Below, piece by piece: positions 53,034 to 61,557 of a DNA stretch of 64,000 nucleotides; the first letter of the stretch is position 1, and the number at the start of each line of letters is the position of its first letter. Under the pieces are notes generated by a model. It worked only from the letters and a program-made list of their open reading frames with translations. It searched no databases and had not been told where the DNA came from. The position numbers and the translations under genes are program-made. Origin of the DNA: Sediminibacterium sp. UBA657 (GTDB lineage: Bacteria; Bacteroidota; Bacteroidia; Chitinophagales; Chitinophagaceae); the NCBI GenBank assembly GCA_002299885.1, contig DBOB01000003.1, forward strand, positions 1-64,000, in the 5' to 3' direction.

Positions 53034-54239
53034 TTACTGTTCAAAATAGCTAATACTGCCACCTATCCAGGTGGCAGTATTATTATAGCTCACGCCAATC
53101 ATAGGGCCTTTACTAATTCTAGTTAAGTTATTGGTAGCCACATAATGTCCTAATTGTTTATTCCAGAAATAAAACAATCTTATTTCTGCTTTAGAAGGAC
53201 CAGAAGGGGTTTCAATCACAGCAGCATAATTCACTTTCTTTTGTAAGATCCAATTTTCTGGGTCATTCATTGCATTCACAGAATCAATGGTTGGATTTAG
53301 CATCACACCTTGACCTCCAAAAGAGAATAAAGGTTTACAGATATATTCATCTAAATTCAATACAGTCCCTAGTTGATTATTTTTCCAATCACTTAATAGG
53401 TGGGCTTCTGGAACAAATGGATGACTTAGAAGGGGTAATATAAATTTACTAATTCTAAAAAAATGATTCGGATGATTGACCCATTCTACATTTTCTGCTT
53501 GTTCTAGTAATTTGAATTGTTGTAAAAAAATTGGTGCTTGTTGAATCAATTCATCATACACCACACGATTATAGATGCGTTCAATTTTAATCTCAACACC
53601 ATCTTTTTGGTAGAAAAGACTTCTGTCTTTTAAGTAAATTTCAGAAAGACAAACAATTGGTACATTTAACAATACTTCGGTCAGCAATAAATCATGCCTT
53701 GTCTTTTGTTCAAAAGGTTTGATCTCTAATAAAATGGTATGCTTAGCTTGATCTCCAAGTACCATTGACCTAAAAAAGTCTAGGTAGCTTGACGGGTCAT
53801 AACCATTTAAAAATGGAGAAAAGTTTTTAGGTAAATGATAAGCCTTTTCTAATGCTTGTGCTTGTAATAATTCAAATGCGAATAAAGAAGGGAATCCCTG
53901 CAATTCAATTAATTGAGGCGTTATTTTTCCGTCTTGTCCTTCTGCAATCGCAAAGTCAATCACAATACATTCAGGTAAAATTGCTTCACCTGGAATATCT
54001 AATCCTTTAGGTATGGCATCAGAGGTCTTTGATGGGAAGGAAGCTGCTGTAATGAAATCACAGATATAATCTCCAGCATCTAATAATTGGGCTTTAAAAA
54101 CTCGATCTATAAATACAGGGGTTTCTGCAATTCTAAAAGGAATTGGATCTTTAAATGGTTCATTTAAAATAGCAAGGTATGCTTGATATTTTGCTTCTGT
54201 AAATTGCTCGTTGAATGCTGCTCTAATTGCTGGGATCAT
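53034..54239 (-). CDS. ATP-grasp-like protein of unknown substrate, partner of the amidotransferase
   Basis: 401 residues; no family name recognised with confidence. The C-terminal half looks like an ATP-grasp nucleotide site: CKPLFSFGGQGV at 301-312 (Lys plus glycine loop), ILQKKV at 331-336, the metal-site strand EIRLFYF at 352-358 and a TNNLTR block near 369-374. The N-terminal half has LIELQGFPSLF near 110-120, reminiscent of the pre-grasp substrate strand of glutathionylspermidine synthase-type ligases. ATP-grasp enzymes join a carboxylate to an amine through an acyl phosphate. Its ATG overlaps the amidotransferase stop by four bases, so the pair is translationally coupled and could form a glutamine-dependent ligase. 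The last codons hold a 12-base-pair hairpin. Confidence 0.6.
   Translation of the reverse strand: MIPAIRAAFNEQFTEAKYQAYLAILNEPFKDPIPFRIAETPVFIDRVFKAQLLDAGDYICDFITAASFPSKTSDAIPKGLDIPGEAILPECIVIDFAIAEGQDGKITPQLIELQGFPSLFAFELLQAQALEKAYHLPKNFSPFLNGYDPSSYLDFFRSMVLGDQAKHTILLEIKPFEQKTRHDLLLTEVLLNVPIVCLSEIYLKDRSLFYQKDGVEIKIERIYNRVVYDELIQQAPIFLQQFKLLEQAENVEWVNHPNHFFRISKFILPLLSHPFVPEAHLLSDWKNNQLGTVLNLDEYICKPLFSFGGQGVMLNPTIDSVNAMNDPENWILQKKVNYAAVIETPSGPSKAEIRLFYFWNKQLGHYVATNNLTRISKGPMIGVSYNNTATWIGGSISYFEQ
53052..53081. terminator. 12-base-pair hairpin, probable terminator, inside the 3' end of the ATP-grasp-like gene
   Basis: AATACTGCCACC (53052-53063) pairs perfectly with GGTGGCAGTATT (53070-53081) around a six-base loop; ATTATAG follows on the plus strand. 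It lies 24 bases after the adaptor stop and inside codons of the convergent gene, so it probably ends the metal-efflux transcript. Confidence 0.65.
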
Positions 54240-55024
54240 ACAGGCAACATTTGGTTTAGAAAGTTGGGAATAAACCTGCTACAAGTATGTTTGATTTTTG
54301 AATCTTCTTCTAAGGATTGTATAATTTGATTCCACTTATCTTCACTAAAGTCTTCTACAACTGCTGACTTAATGGCGTCTGAATTAAAGTAAGTGGAAAG
54401 TCTTTCTTTGGTTGCCTCTGGATGAAATTGAACACCAATCATCTTGTCACTAAATGCAACGCCCATCAGGGCTCTTTCATAAGGAAGTTGAGGTCTTATT
54501 TTTTCTAATGCGATGATAGTAGCCCCCATGGATTCAATTTTTTCATCATTGGGTTCAGTAATCTGATACATACGACTCTCCAAAGCAAAAAATGGATCAG
54601 GTAATGCTTCAAAAATAGCGTGATCCGCAGTTGGATGGATAGGAAGAATGCCAAGCTGTTTTGATTTTCTTAAACCTACTTTTCCAATATTAAAATGTCT
54701 ACAAGCTATTTGAAAACTGTGGCATATTAAAAGGACAGGTTTTTTTTGCACAAACATATGGTCTAACCAATTGCAATAAGCAATATCCCATGCTGCTGTA
54801 TGCGTGTCTATTGGAGAGCCTGGACCACCAGATGATAGGTACAAATCATAGGTATCGTCTGGTAATACATTCTTAACTCGAACATCAAAAACGGTAGTGA
54901 TGATTGATACACATTGTCTTTTACTCCAATCCTCTAATATATCCATAATACAATCCATCCCTACATTAGCGCTGCCATCATAAAGGTCTAGTATAGCAAT
55001 ATGAATAGGACTGGATTGCGACAT
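54236..55024 (-). CDS. Class I glutamine amidotransferase-domain protein
   Basis: 262 residues, a stand-alone GATase1 domain of GMP-synthase style with about 50 extra C-terminal residues. The full triad is visible: nucleophile Cys101 in LLICHSFQIAC, His201 and Glu203 in GVQFHPEA. SSGGPGSP near 64-71 forms the oxyanion loop. It should release ammonia from glutamine and hand it to a synthase partner; the natural candidate is the ATP-grasp-like protein whose gene overlaps it by four bases. Its ATG overlaps the stop of the M42 peptidase by one base. It is not GuaA, CarA, TrpG or PabA by context, as no such synthase is present. Confidence 0.85.
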   Translation of the reverse strand: MSQSSPIHIAILDLYDGSANVGMDCIMDILEDWSKRQCVSIITTVFDVRVKNVLPDDTYDLYLSSGGPGSPIDTHTAAWDIAYCNWLDHMFVQKKPVLLICHSFQIACRHFNIGKVGLRKSKQLGILPIHPTADHAIFEALPDPFFALESRMYQITEPNDEKIESMGATIIALEKIRPQLPYERALMGVAFSDKMIGVQFHPEATKERLSTYFNSDAIKSAVVEDFSEDKWNQIIQSLEEDSKIKHTCSRFIPNFLNQMLPV

Positions 55025-56166
55025 TATAAATAGTTCAAATTGGTTTTTGGACTCAATTGTAATAAGGTTTCATACATTAATTGAATAGTGTCCACGATAT
55101 CTTTTTTATGAATCATTTCGACAGTGGTGTGCATGTACCTTAAGGGAATAGAAATTAAAACAGAAGGGCATCCGTCATTGGCATAAGCAAAGCTGTCTGT
55201 ATCAGTTCCTGTACTTCTGCTAAGTGTTCTAAATTGTACTGGAATTTTTTTATTTTTTGCAGTCTCTTCTACAATCGCTAATAATTTATTGTGGATGGCT
55301 GGTGCATATGCTAATGAAGGACCTTTACCACATTGGATATCACCTTCGATCGCTTTGTTGATCATTGGCGTATGGGTATCATGTGTCACGTCTGTTACAA
55401 TTGCAATATTGGGCTTTATTCTTCTAGCAATCATCTCGGCACCTCTTAATCCAATTTCTTCTTGAACCGCATTCACAATATATAAGCCAAATGGCAACTT
55501 CTTTTTATTTTCTTTCAGCATTCTTGCCACTTCTGCAATCATGAATCCTCCGATTCTATTATCAAAAGCTCTACCAATAATAAAGTCGTGTGCTAATTCA
55601 TCAAATCCTTCTTCATAGGTGACCACTGCGCCAATATGAATACCTAATGCTTCTACTTCTTTTTTGGATCTTGCTCCACAATCTAATGTTAGATTATCAA
55701 CCTTAGGTTGTGGTTCTTTTTGTTCTGGGTTGCTCAATCTTGTATGGATTGCAGGCCATCCAAATACTGCTTTTACAGGACCTTTTTTTCCATGAATCCA
55801 AACACGCATAGATGGGGCAATTTGATGGTCCACACCACCATTGCGTTTTAGGTAAATCAATCCCTGATCACTAATATAATTGACAAACCAACTTATTTCA
55901 TCGGCATGTGCTTCAATCACCACTTTAAATGGAGCATCTGGATTGATAACACCCACTGCTGTACCGTAAGGATCCGAAAAAGTGGTATCCACATATTGTG
56001 TTAAGTAGTTCAACCAAATTTTTTGCCCACTACTTTCAAAACCAACTGGTGAAGGGTTGTTGATATACTCCTTTAAAAATTGGTATGCTTTTGGATCTAG
56101 TAATTCTTTTTTCTTAGAGTTACTTACTTTATTTGTACTTGCTTTTTTTGTTGTTGCTTTTGCCAT
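55024..56166 (-). CDS. M42 family metallopeptidase (glutamyl/tetrahedral aminopeptidase-like)
   Basis: 380 residues. A Lys/Ser/Thr-rich N-terminus (about 1-22) precedes the peptidase. The dinuclear metal site is complete: EAHADEISWF near 83 (His), GRAFDNRIGG near 198 (bridging Asp), AVQEEIGLRGAE near 229 (catalytic and metal Glu), TDVTHDTH near 254 (Asp) and RYMHTTVEM near 345 (His). M42 enzymes are large cytosolic dodecameric aminopeptidases that trim short peptides. First gene of the operon with the amidotransferase and ATP-grasp-like genes; its stop overlaps the next ATG. Confidence 0.9.
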   Translation of the reverse strand: MAKATTKKASTNKVSNSKKKELLDPKAYQFLKEYINNPSPVGFESSGQKIWLNYLTQYVDTTFSDPYGTAVGVINPDAPFKVVIEAHADEISWFVNYISDQGLIYLKRNGGVDHQIAPSMRVWIHGKKGPVKAVFGWPAIHTRLSNPEQKEPQPKVDNLTLDCGARSKKEVEALGIHIGAVVTYEEGFDELAHDFIIGRAFDNRIGGFMIAEVARMLKENKKKLPFGLYIVNAVQEEIGLRGAEMIARRIKPNIAIVTDVTHDTHTPMINKAIEGDIQCGKGPSLAYAPAIHNKLLAIVEETAKNKKIPVQFRTLSRSTGTDTDSFAYANDGCPSVLISIPLRYMHTTVEMIHKKDIVDTIQLMYETLLQLSPKTNLNYL

Positions 56167-56216
56167 AGTTCGTTTAATTATAACCCTTGCAAGATACTAC
56201 ATTCTGTATTTATTAA

Positions 56217-56224
56217 TACATTTG
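56217..56224 (+). promoter_or_regulatory. -7 promoter element of the LuxE-like gene
   Basis: TACATTTG 17 bases before the ATG at 56242; exact match to TAnnTTTG. Confidence 0.45.
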
Positions 56225-56241
56225 TAGCAAACCTAGGTAGT

Positions 56242-57228
56242 ATGCAAGTAGAAAGCTGGAACATGGAGGATTTAAAAGGATTGGAATCCTCCAATTTCTT
56301 GTCAAAGGCCTTGTCTCTAATGCAATACCAAGCAACAAATAACGCGGTCTATAGGGAGTGGGTTCAGTCTATGAAGGTAGACTTAGACGGTGTAAAAATT
56401 TTTGAGCAAATTCCTTTCTTGCCTATTGATTTTTTCAAGACGCATGCTATTTATACTGGATCGGAATGTCCAAGTTTTTATTTTGAAAGTAGTGGCACCA
56501 CGCAAGATATTGTAAGTAAACATTTTGTAAAAGACCTAAGTTTATATGAAGAAAGTTTTATGGAGTGCTTTCAACAAATTTTTGGGGCACCACATGACTA
56601 TTGTATTCTAGGTTTATTGCCCAATTATTTAGAGCGACAACATTCCTCTTTAGTGTATATGACCCAGCATTTAATCCAGGCTAGTAAAGATGCAAGAAGT
56701 GGGTTTTATTTGTATGATTTTGAAAAATTGAATCATACTTTAGCTATGTTGGAAAAGGCGCAAAAGAAAACGATATTAATTGGAGTGAGTTTTGCTTTAA
56801 TGGATTTTGTAGATGCTTATCCTCAATCGTTGAAACATACAATGGTGGTGGAGACAGGAGGGATGAAAGGCAGAAAGCAAGAACTAACTAAACCTGCCTT
56901 ACATGCTTATTTAGCAAATGGATTTGGTGTTGAATCAATCCATTCAGAATATGGAATGACAGAATTATTAAGTCAAGCTTATTCAAAAGGAGGGGGTATA
57001 TATACTTGTCCGCCTTGGATGAAAGTATTGGTGGCAGATGAATCAGATCCAACAGCTTTGAGTACAACAGGAAGGGGCGTTTTGCATATTATTGACCTTG
57101 CAAATCATCATAGTTGTGCTTTTATTGCTACAGAAGATATTGGGATAGTGCATCCGGACGGAAGTTTCGAAGTGATTGGGAGGCTAGACCAAAGCGCAAG
57201 AAGGGGTTGTAGTTTACTGGTTGTTTAA
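56242..57228 (+). CDS. LuxE/PaaK-type acyl-protein synthetase-like enzyme
   Basis: 328 residues, ANL-like fold of the LuxE type, which activates a fatty acid with ATP and passes the acyl group on. FYFESSGTTQD near 82-92 is the phosphate-binding loop; VETGGMKGRKQE near 207 and HSEYGMTELLSQAY near 233 are the adenylate motifs (YGMTE). VIGRLDQSARRGCS near 308 corresponds to the A8 hinge region, and the chain stops there, so the mobile C-terminal subdomain is nearly absent as in LuxE. No luciferase or LuxC/LuxD is present; in Bacteroidota such proteins are found singly. Overlaps the convergent gene by 15 bases. Confidence 0.82.
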   Translation: MQVESWNMEDLKGLESSNFLSKALSLMQYQATNNAVYREWVQSMKVDLDGVKIFEQIPFLPIDFFKTHAIYTGSECPSFYFESSGTTQDIVSKHFVKDLSLYEESFMECFQQIFGAPHDYCILGLLPNYLERQHSSLVYMTQHLIQASKDARSGFYLYDFEKLNHTLAMLEKAQKKTILIGVSFALMDFVDAYPQSLKHTMVVETGGMKGRKQELTKPALHAYLANGFGVESIHSEYGMTELLSQAYSKGGGIYTCPPWMKVLVADESDPTALSTTGRGVLHIIDLANHHSCAFIATEDIGIVHPDGSFEVIGRLDQSARRGCSLLVV

Positions 57229-58671
57229 TATCAAAGCCTTCATTGAATCAATAAAAATTGGATTGATATTGTAATTGTATACTCTTTTATCTGTCTCTTC
57301 TCTTTGCTTTACGATCAATAATTCACTTGCTCTTGTAGCTAATTTAAATTTTTGATTGATTCTTAAGAAATAATCACTGCGACTTTTATTTTGAGTGATG
57401 GTGTCTTTTTGCTGTACGCCAATAATTTTATTGATTGCTTTGATACTAATTTGCTCTTGCTTGATTTGCAATGCGTAAATCGCTTGAATTAATTCTTTCT
57501 CAACAGCCGTTAAAGCACTGAAAAAGTTTTTATATAAGATAGATTGTATTTCGATTGGTGTTTTATTCTTTTTGATTTTTTTATTATATAAAGAATAAAG
57601 CAGAATGACCATTAGCACTATAAAAACGTTACCTATGACAGGTGTCCCTGGCTCAATTTTATTTAATAAAGCAACGATAGCGCTATTAGAATAAATTGGT
57701 TCTGCATTTGGATCAATAAAGTCTTTAGTAGTTAACTCAATGGATTCATATGCTATAGCGCCATTATTTTCGATTCGTATTAAGTAAAACTGATTGCCCA
57801 TTACAAATTGGTACAAATGTTCAGGAAGGCCTTTGTATAACTTGAGCCATTTTTCCCTGAATTCAGCTTGCTTCTCTTTAGCAAGAACGCCAAATTGGTT
57901 GCTTGAAAAGTTAATCCATTTTATTTCTAAGTCTGAATGAAAAATCAAATAAGGACCAAATGTTGTTTTCAAACCTATGCTTTTCTGTAATTTATCTTTT
58001 AATGCAGGGTTTATCTTGCCTAAGTTTTGCCAAGTTTTATCTTTAAAATCAAAAACTCTACAGGTATCTGAATAAGTTGTATTAAGAGAAGCGGGAAAAT
58101 CCGTTTGGTTTATTGAATTGGATAAATAGAATTTACCATTCAATTGATCCATATAAAATGATACACCATTTTCTTGGCTTTGATACACTGGGATTCCTTT
58201 CTTTGAACTAATCAGTTCCCACTCATTTGTTTTAGTACTATAAAAGGTAAAATAATCTATGATTTTCCAAAATCCACCTCCACCTAACTTAAATAAAGTG
58301 TCTTTGTAAAAGAAGTTAATACTGCCAAAATTTGCTCCAAAGTATAGTGTTGAATCAAGTCGGTTGAATAGATAATCACCCTTTCCTTGTTTTTGTATCT
58401 GATATAGTCTCCCAGAGCCCAGTAATTGTAAATAAACTTTATCTTTTTTCTTTAAAAGACTAATACCATTGGCTAATTTATTGGATACCCCAAATTTCAG
58501 GTTTTCCTTAAAAATGTCCAGGCTAAGGTCATTGACAGAATCAGTTGTAATAAAATCTAATAAAGCATGTTCCGCTAAAGAAAGCTGTTTATTGGTAATG
58601 TCAGCCTGTCCAAAACTATTTATTTGAACAAGGATTAGTAAAAAAAGTAGGATTCCAATTTTTCGAAGCAT
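57214..58671 (-). CDS. Membrane protein with outer beta-rich domain and inner possible DNA-binding tail
   Basis: 485 residues, family not recognised. Signal peptide of about 21 residues ending NSFGQ. Residues about 25-340 are outside the cytoplasm, rich in aromatic beta strands with kelch-like units (TNEWELISSKKG, KDKTWQNLGKI). One membrane helix at about 343-362 (VFIVLMVILLYSLY). A basic linker (KKIKKNK) leads to a cytoplasmic tail of about 120 residues with helical segments (LTAVEKELIQAIYALQ, ISIKAINKIIGV, SDYFLRINQKF), a pattern that could be a winged helix-turn-helix. The layout suggests a one-component membrane-spanning sensor-regulator. An exact -7 element lies four bases before the ATG. 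Confidence 0.6.
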   Translation of the reverse strand: MLRKIGILLFLLILVQINSFGQADITNKQLSLAEHALLDFITTDSVNDLSLDIFKENLKFGVSNKLANGISLLKKKDKVYLQLLGSGRLYQIQKQGKGDYLFNRLDSTLYFGANFGSINFFYKDTLFKLGGGGFWKIIDYFTFYSTKTNEWELISSKKGIPVYQSQENGVSFYMDQLNGKFYLSNSINQTDFPASLNTTYSDTCRVFDFKDKTWQNLGKINPALKDKLQKSIGLKTTFGPYLIFHSDLEIKWINFSSNQFGVLAKEKQAEFREKWLKLYKGLPEHLYQFVMGNQFYLIRIENNGAIAYESIELTTKDFIDPNAEPIYSNSAIVALLNKIEPGTPVIGNVFIVLMVILLYSLYNKKIKKNKTPIEIQSILYKNFFSALTAVEKELIQAIYALQIKQEQISIKAINKIIGVQQKDTITQNKSRSDYFLRINQKFKLATRASELLIVKQREETDKRVYNYNINPIFIDSMKALILNNQ

Positions 58672-58675
58672 GATC

Positions 58676-58683
58676 CAAAATTA
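58676..58683 (-). promoter_or_regulatory. -7 promoter element of the membrane sensor-like gene
   Basis: On the minus strand TAATTTTG then GATC then the ATG at 58671; four-base gap as for fmt and the ABC-F gene. Confidence 0.45.
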
Positions 58684-58891
58684 TATAAATTAATTATATA
58701 AAAATATTATAATGCAAAAAATAATGAATTTAATATTTTATTAATATATAAAGTAATTTAAATCTATTATTTATATCTAAAATATTCTTTTCACCACTTA
58801 GTTTATGAAAAGTTTGGAATGAGATATTAAACTGAGCCATATTTACAATCTAGTCATAGACAAATTAAAGAAATATAATATATAAAGATTT

Positions 58892-59860
58892 TTATCCTTT
58901 GGGGGAAGGATAATTGGGGTAATCTGGATTCGTCTCGGTTGCCCCAACTTTTTTTACGAGTATAACCCCCAGTACCACGAATACAGTTCCCAAAATCTGT
59001 TCCCAGCTAAATGCTTCATTTAAGATCCATCTAGCCTGAAACAAGGTCGATACAGGCCCAATGCTTGTAATAATGGCTAGATCGTTGCTTCCTATCCTTT
59101 TCATCCCTCCGCTCATTAAAAAGGAGGGAATTACTGTACCTATAATTGCTAGCGCAATCACCAACCATACACTACTTGAATAAAGGATGGGCATGTCTAC
59201 AATAGAAGCGACGCCTTGTTGGTGCGTAACAAAATAATGAATAAAAATACCAACACTTGCTGCCAACATAGACAGGCTTGTAAATTGTGGCGCCCCAATT
59301 TTTGGTATTATTTTACCTGAACCCACTAAGTAAAAGGCAAATGTGATGGCACATATTAGGATCATCCAAGTTCCAAAGAAGAACATTTTTGTATCTGGTA
59401 TTTGATTCAATTCGCCCCAATAAGCAAGCCCAATGCCGATGTAGGTAATTAAAATTGCAAGCCATTGTCTTTTAGTTATGGCCACTTTAAAAATCAATAA
59501 ATTCAATAATACAGCAAGGGTGGGATAGATGAATAAAATAATCCTTTCAATACTTGCAGACACATATTGCAATCCGATAAAATCAAATAAGCTACTCATA
59601 TAGTATCCAAGTAAACCTATTAGACCTGCGGCAAAGTAGGTAGATGGTTTTACTTTTTTTAGTTGTTGATTTGCAAAATAATACCACATTGCTGCAGCAT
59701 AAAATGGTAAAGCAAACAACATGCGTAACATCAACAAGCTGCTTGCATCAATATTGGTTGTTTTAAAACAAAGCTTGATCAAAATGGCTTTGGTAGAGAA
59801 TAGTATGGTGCCTAGGACTGCCCAGAGAAACCCTTGATTGTATAGATTAGTCCTTTTCAT
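58892..59860 (-). CDS. EamA/DMT-family transporter
   Basis: 322 residues with ten predicted membrane helices in two EamA repeats (about 10-145 and 160-305). GTILFSTKAILIKL in helix 1 and the second-repeat ending WEQILGTVFVVLGVILV match the drug/metabolite transporter pattern. The chain ends in a short Pro/Tyr-rich tail (NPDYPNYPSPKG). Exports or exchanges small metabolites; substrate unknown. Stands alone, 220 very AT-rich bases downstream of the sensor-like gene. Confidence 0.88.
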   Translation of the reverse strand: MKRTNLYNQGFLWAVLGTILFSTKAILIKLCFKTTNIDASSLLMLRMLFALPFYAAAMWYYFANQQLKKVKPSTYFAAGLIGLLGYYMSSLFDFIGLQYVSASIERIILFIYPTLAVLLNLLIFKVAITKRQWLAILITYIGIGLAYWGELNQIPDTKMFFFGTWMILICAITFAFYLVGSGKIIPKIGAPQFTSLSMLAASVGIFIHYFVTHQQGVASIVDMPILYSSSVWLVIALAIIGTVIPSFLMSGGMKRIGSNDLAIITSIGPVSTLFQARWILNEAFSWEQILGTVFVVLGVILVKKVGATETNPDYPNYPSPKG

Positions 59861-59870
59861 TCTATTTTGG

Positions 59871-59878
59871 CAAAAATA
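59871..59878 (-). promoter_or_regulatory. -7 promoter element of the EamA transporter gene
   Basis: TATTTTTG on the minus strand, ten bases before the ATG at 59860. Exact match to TAnnTTTG. Confidence 0.4.
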
Positions 59879-59957
59879 CAGGTTGATTTAGATAGTTAAA
59901 CCCTTTCTTTTACACATTCATTTGAATTGCTTTAAACCTTAATGATTAATTTGCAAT

Positions 59958-60527
59958 ATGTTTTTAATGGAAGAAGATATTAGCAATGCATTGGCTGCCT
60001 TAAGGAAAGGAGATATCATTTTATATCCTACTGATTCTGTTTGGGGGATTGGTGCTGATGCAACCAATCCTACAGCAGTTGAAAAAATTTATGCGCTCAA
60101 AAAAAGAACGGATACAAAAGCGATGATTGTGCTTGTGCCCGAAGAAAAATGGATTTTAGATTATGTAGCAGAACCCAAGCCTAAAGTGGCAGATTATATT
60201 AAAGGCATTACTAAGCCAACCACTGTCATTTATGATCAAGCAAAAAATGTAGCATCTAATTTAATTGCACCAGATGGCTCCATTGCAATTCGAATTTGCA
60301 AAGCAAATTTTGCACAACAATTAATGCAAGCTTTTGGTAAACCTATTGTAAGTACTTCGGCAAATATTTCTGGATTACCCACACCAAAATGTTTTTCAGA
60401 TATCTCTTTAGATATTATTGAAGGTGTTGATTATGTGGTGCGATCAGAGCAAGAGGATACCACTTTAAAGGAACCTTCTGCCATTGTGAAATGGGAAAAA
60501 GATCAAATCATCATTATTCGTTCTTAA
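59958..60527 (+). CDS. Sua5/YciO/YrdC-family L-threonylcarbamoyladenylate synthase
   Basis: 189 residues, one YrdC-type domain. Makes threonylcarbamoyl-AMP for the t6A modification of tRNA. ILYPTDSVWGIGADATN near 21-37 is the ATP and threonine pocket, ALKKRTDTKAMIVLV near 45 carries the Lys-Arg pair, IAIRICK near 111, and STSANISG near 131-138 closes the site. No Sua5 C-terminal domain. A second ATG at 59967 is a possible start. A close relative without t6A function (YciO) cannot be fully excluded. Begins a run of plus-strand genes reaching cca. Confidence 0.87.
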   Translation: MFLMEEDISNALAALRKGDIILYPTDSVWGIGADATNPTAVEKIYALKKRTDTKAMIVLVPEEKWILDYVAEPKPKVADYIKGITKPTTVIYDQAKNVASNLIAPDGSIAIRICKANFAQQLMQAFGKPIVSTSANISGLPTPKCFSDISLDIIEGVDYVVRSEQEDTTLKEPSAIVKWEKDQIIIIRS

Positions 60528-60536
60528 ATCCAATCT

Positions 60537-61544
60537 ATGGCACAAAAAATACTAATCATTCAAACTGCATTTATAGGTGATGTCGTTTTAGCAACAGCTA
60601 TGTTGGAATCCATACATCAGCAAAATCCTGCTACATCGATTTCAATTTTAGTGAGAAAGGGAAATGAGGCATTGTTCAATCTGCATCCATTTATAGATCA
60701 AGTATTCGTATGGGATAAAAAACAAAATAAATACGGACATTGGCTACAACTACTTTTCACCATTAGAAAACATCAATTTGATGCAGTAATTAATGTGCAA
60801 CGTTATGCTGCTACTGGTTTATGGACGGCTTTGTCTGGTGCTAAAATGAAAATTGGTTTTGATAAAAATCCATTTGCATTTTTATTTACCAATACAATAC
60901 CACATCAATCTGTTGGTAATGGTTTACATGAAACTGAACGCAACCAGGCCTTATTATCACCATTGGGAATATTTCCAAATGCAAAGCCCGCATTGTATCC
61001 TTCCTTGCAGGATCAAAAACAAGTAGAAGGCTATCAGGCACAACCTTATTTATGTATGGCACCAGCTTCGGTTTGGTTTACTAAGCAATTCCCATTGCAT
61101 CAATGGATCAAATTATTGCTTTCAATTCCTTTTGAAGGGCCCATTTATTTACTAGGGGGACCAGGTGATAAGCACTTGAATGACCAGATATTGCAAGCAG
61201 TGCAAAACCCTAATCTAGTCAATATGGCTGGAAGGTTATCATTTTTAGCATCTGCTGCTTTACAAAAAGGTGCTTTATTGAATTATGTCAATGATTCCGC
61301 ACCCATGCATTTTGCTTCTGCAGTGAATGCACCAGTTGCTGCTATTTATTGTTCTACAGTGCCCGACTTTGGCTATGGTCCATTGTCAGATACCTCCTTT
61401 ATTATTGAGACAAAACAAGCTTTAAGTTGCAGGCCTTGTGGATTACATGGAAAAAAGCAATGTCCACAACAGCATTTTAATTGCGCCGAAACCATCACCA
61501 TGGAACAAATCTATCAACCGCTCCAACAAGTGCTACACAATTAG
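60537..61544 (+). CDS. Glycosyltransferase family 9 (heptosyltransferase-like)
   Basis: 335 residues. GT-B enzyme of the ADP-heptose:LPS heptosyltransferase type. The N-domain has LIIQTAFIGDVVLATAMLES-like GDVVLATAML near 14 with the catalytic Asp; the C-domain has MAPASVWFTKQFP near 179 and the nucleotide-sugar block NDSAPMHFASAVNAP near 258. A Cys cluster closes the chain (SCRPCGLHGKKQCP near 300), as in RfaF-like proteins. Probably adds a sugar to the lipopolysaccharide core at the inner membrane face. Nine bases after the Sua5-family gene. Confidence 0.88.
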   Translation: MAQKILIIQTAFIGDVVLATAMLESIHQQNPATSISILVRKGNEALFNLHPFIDQVFVWDKKQNKYGHWLQLLFTIRKHQFDAVINVQRYAATGLWTALSGAKMKIGFDKNPFAFLFTNTIPHQSVGNGLHETERNQALLSPLGIFPNAKPALYPSLQDQKQVEGYQAQPYLCMAPASVWFTKQFPLHQWIKLLLSIPFEGPIYLLGGPGDKHLNDQILQAVQNPNLVNMAGRLSFLASAALQKGALLNYVNDSAPMHFASAVNAPVAAIYCSTVPDFGYGPLSDTSFIIETKQALSCRPCGLHGKKQCPQQHFNCAETITMEQIYQPLQQVLHN

Positions 61545-61552
61545 TACTTTTG
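61545..61552 (+). promoter_or_regulatory. -7 promoter element of cca
   Basis: TACTTTTG spans the stop of the glycosyltransferase gene and ends five bases before the ATG at 61558, giving a nearly leaderless cca transcript. Confidence 0.5.
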
Positions 61553-61557
61553 CATCG

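Noticed and set aside
61438..61557. 40-codon upstream extension of the CCA enzyme
   Set aside because: It overlaps the glycosyltransferase gene in another frame and precedes an exact promoter element that lies five bases before the ATG at 61558.
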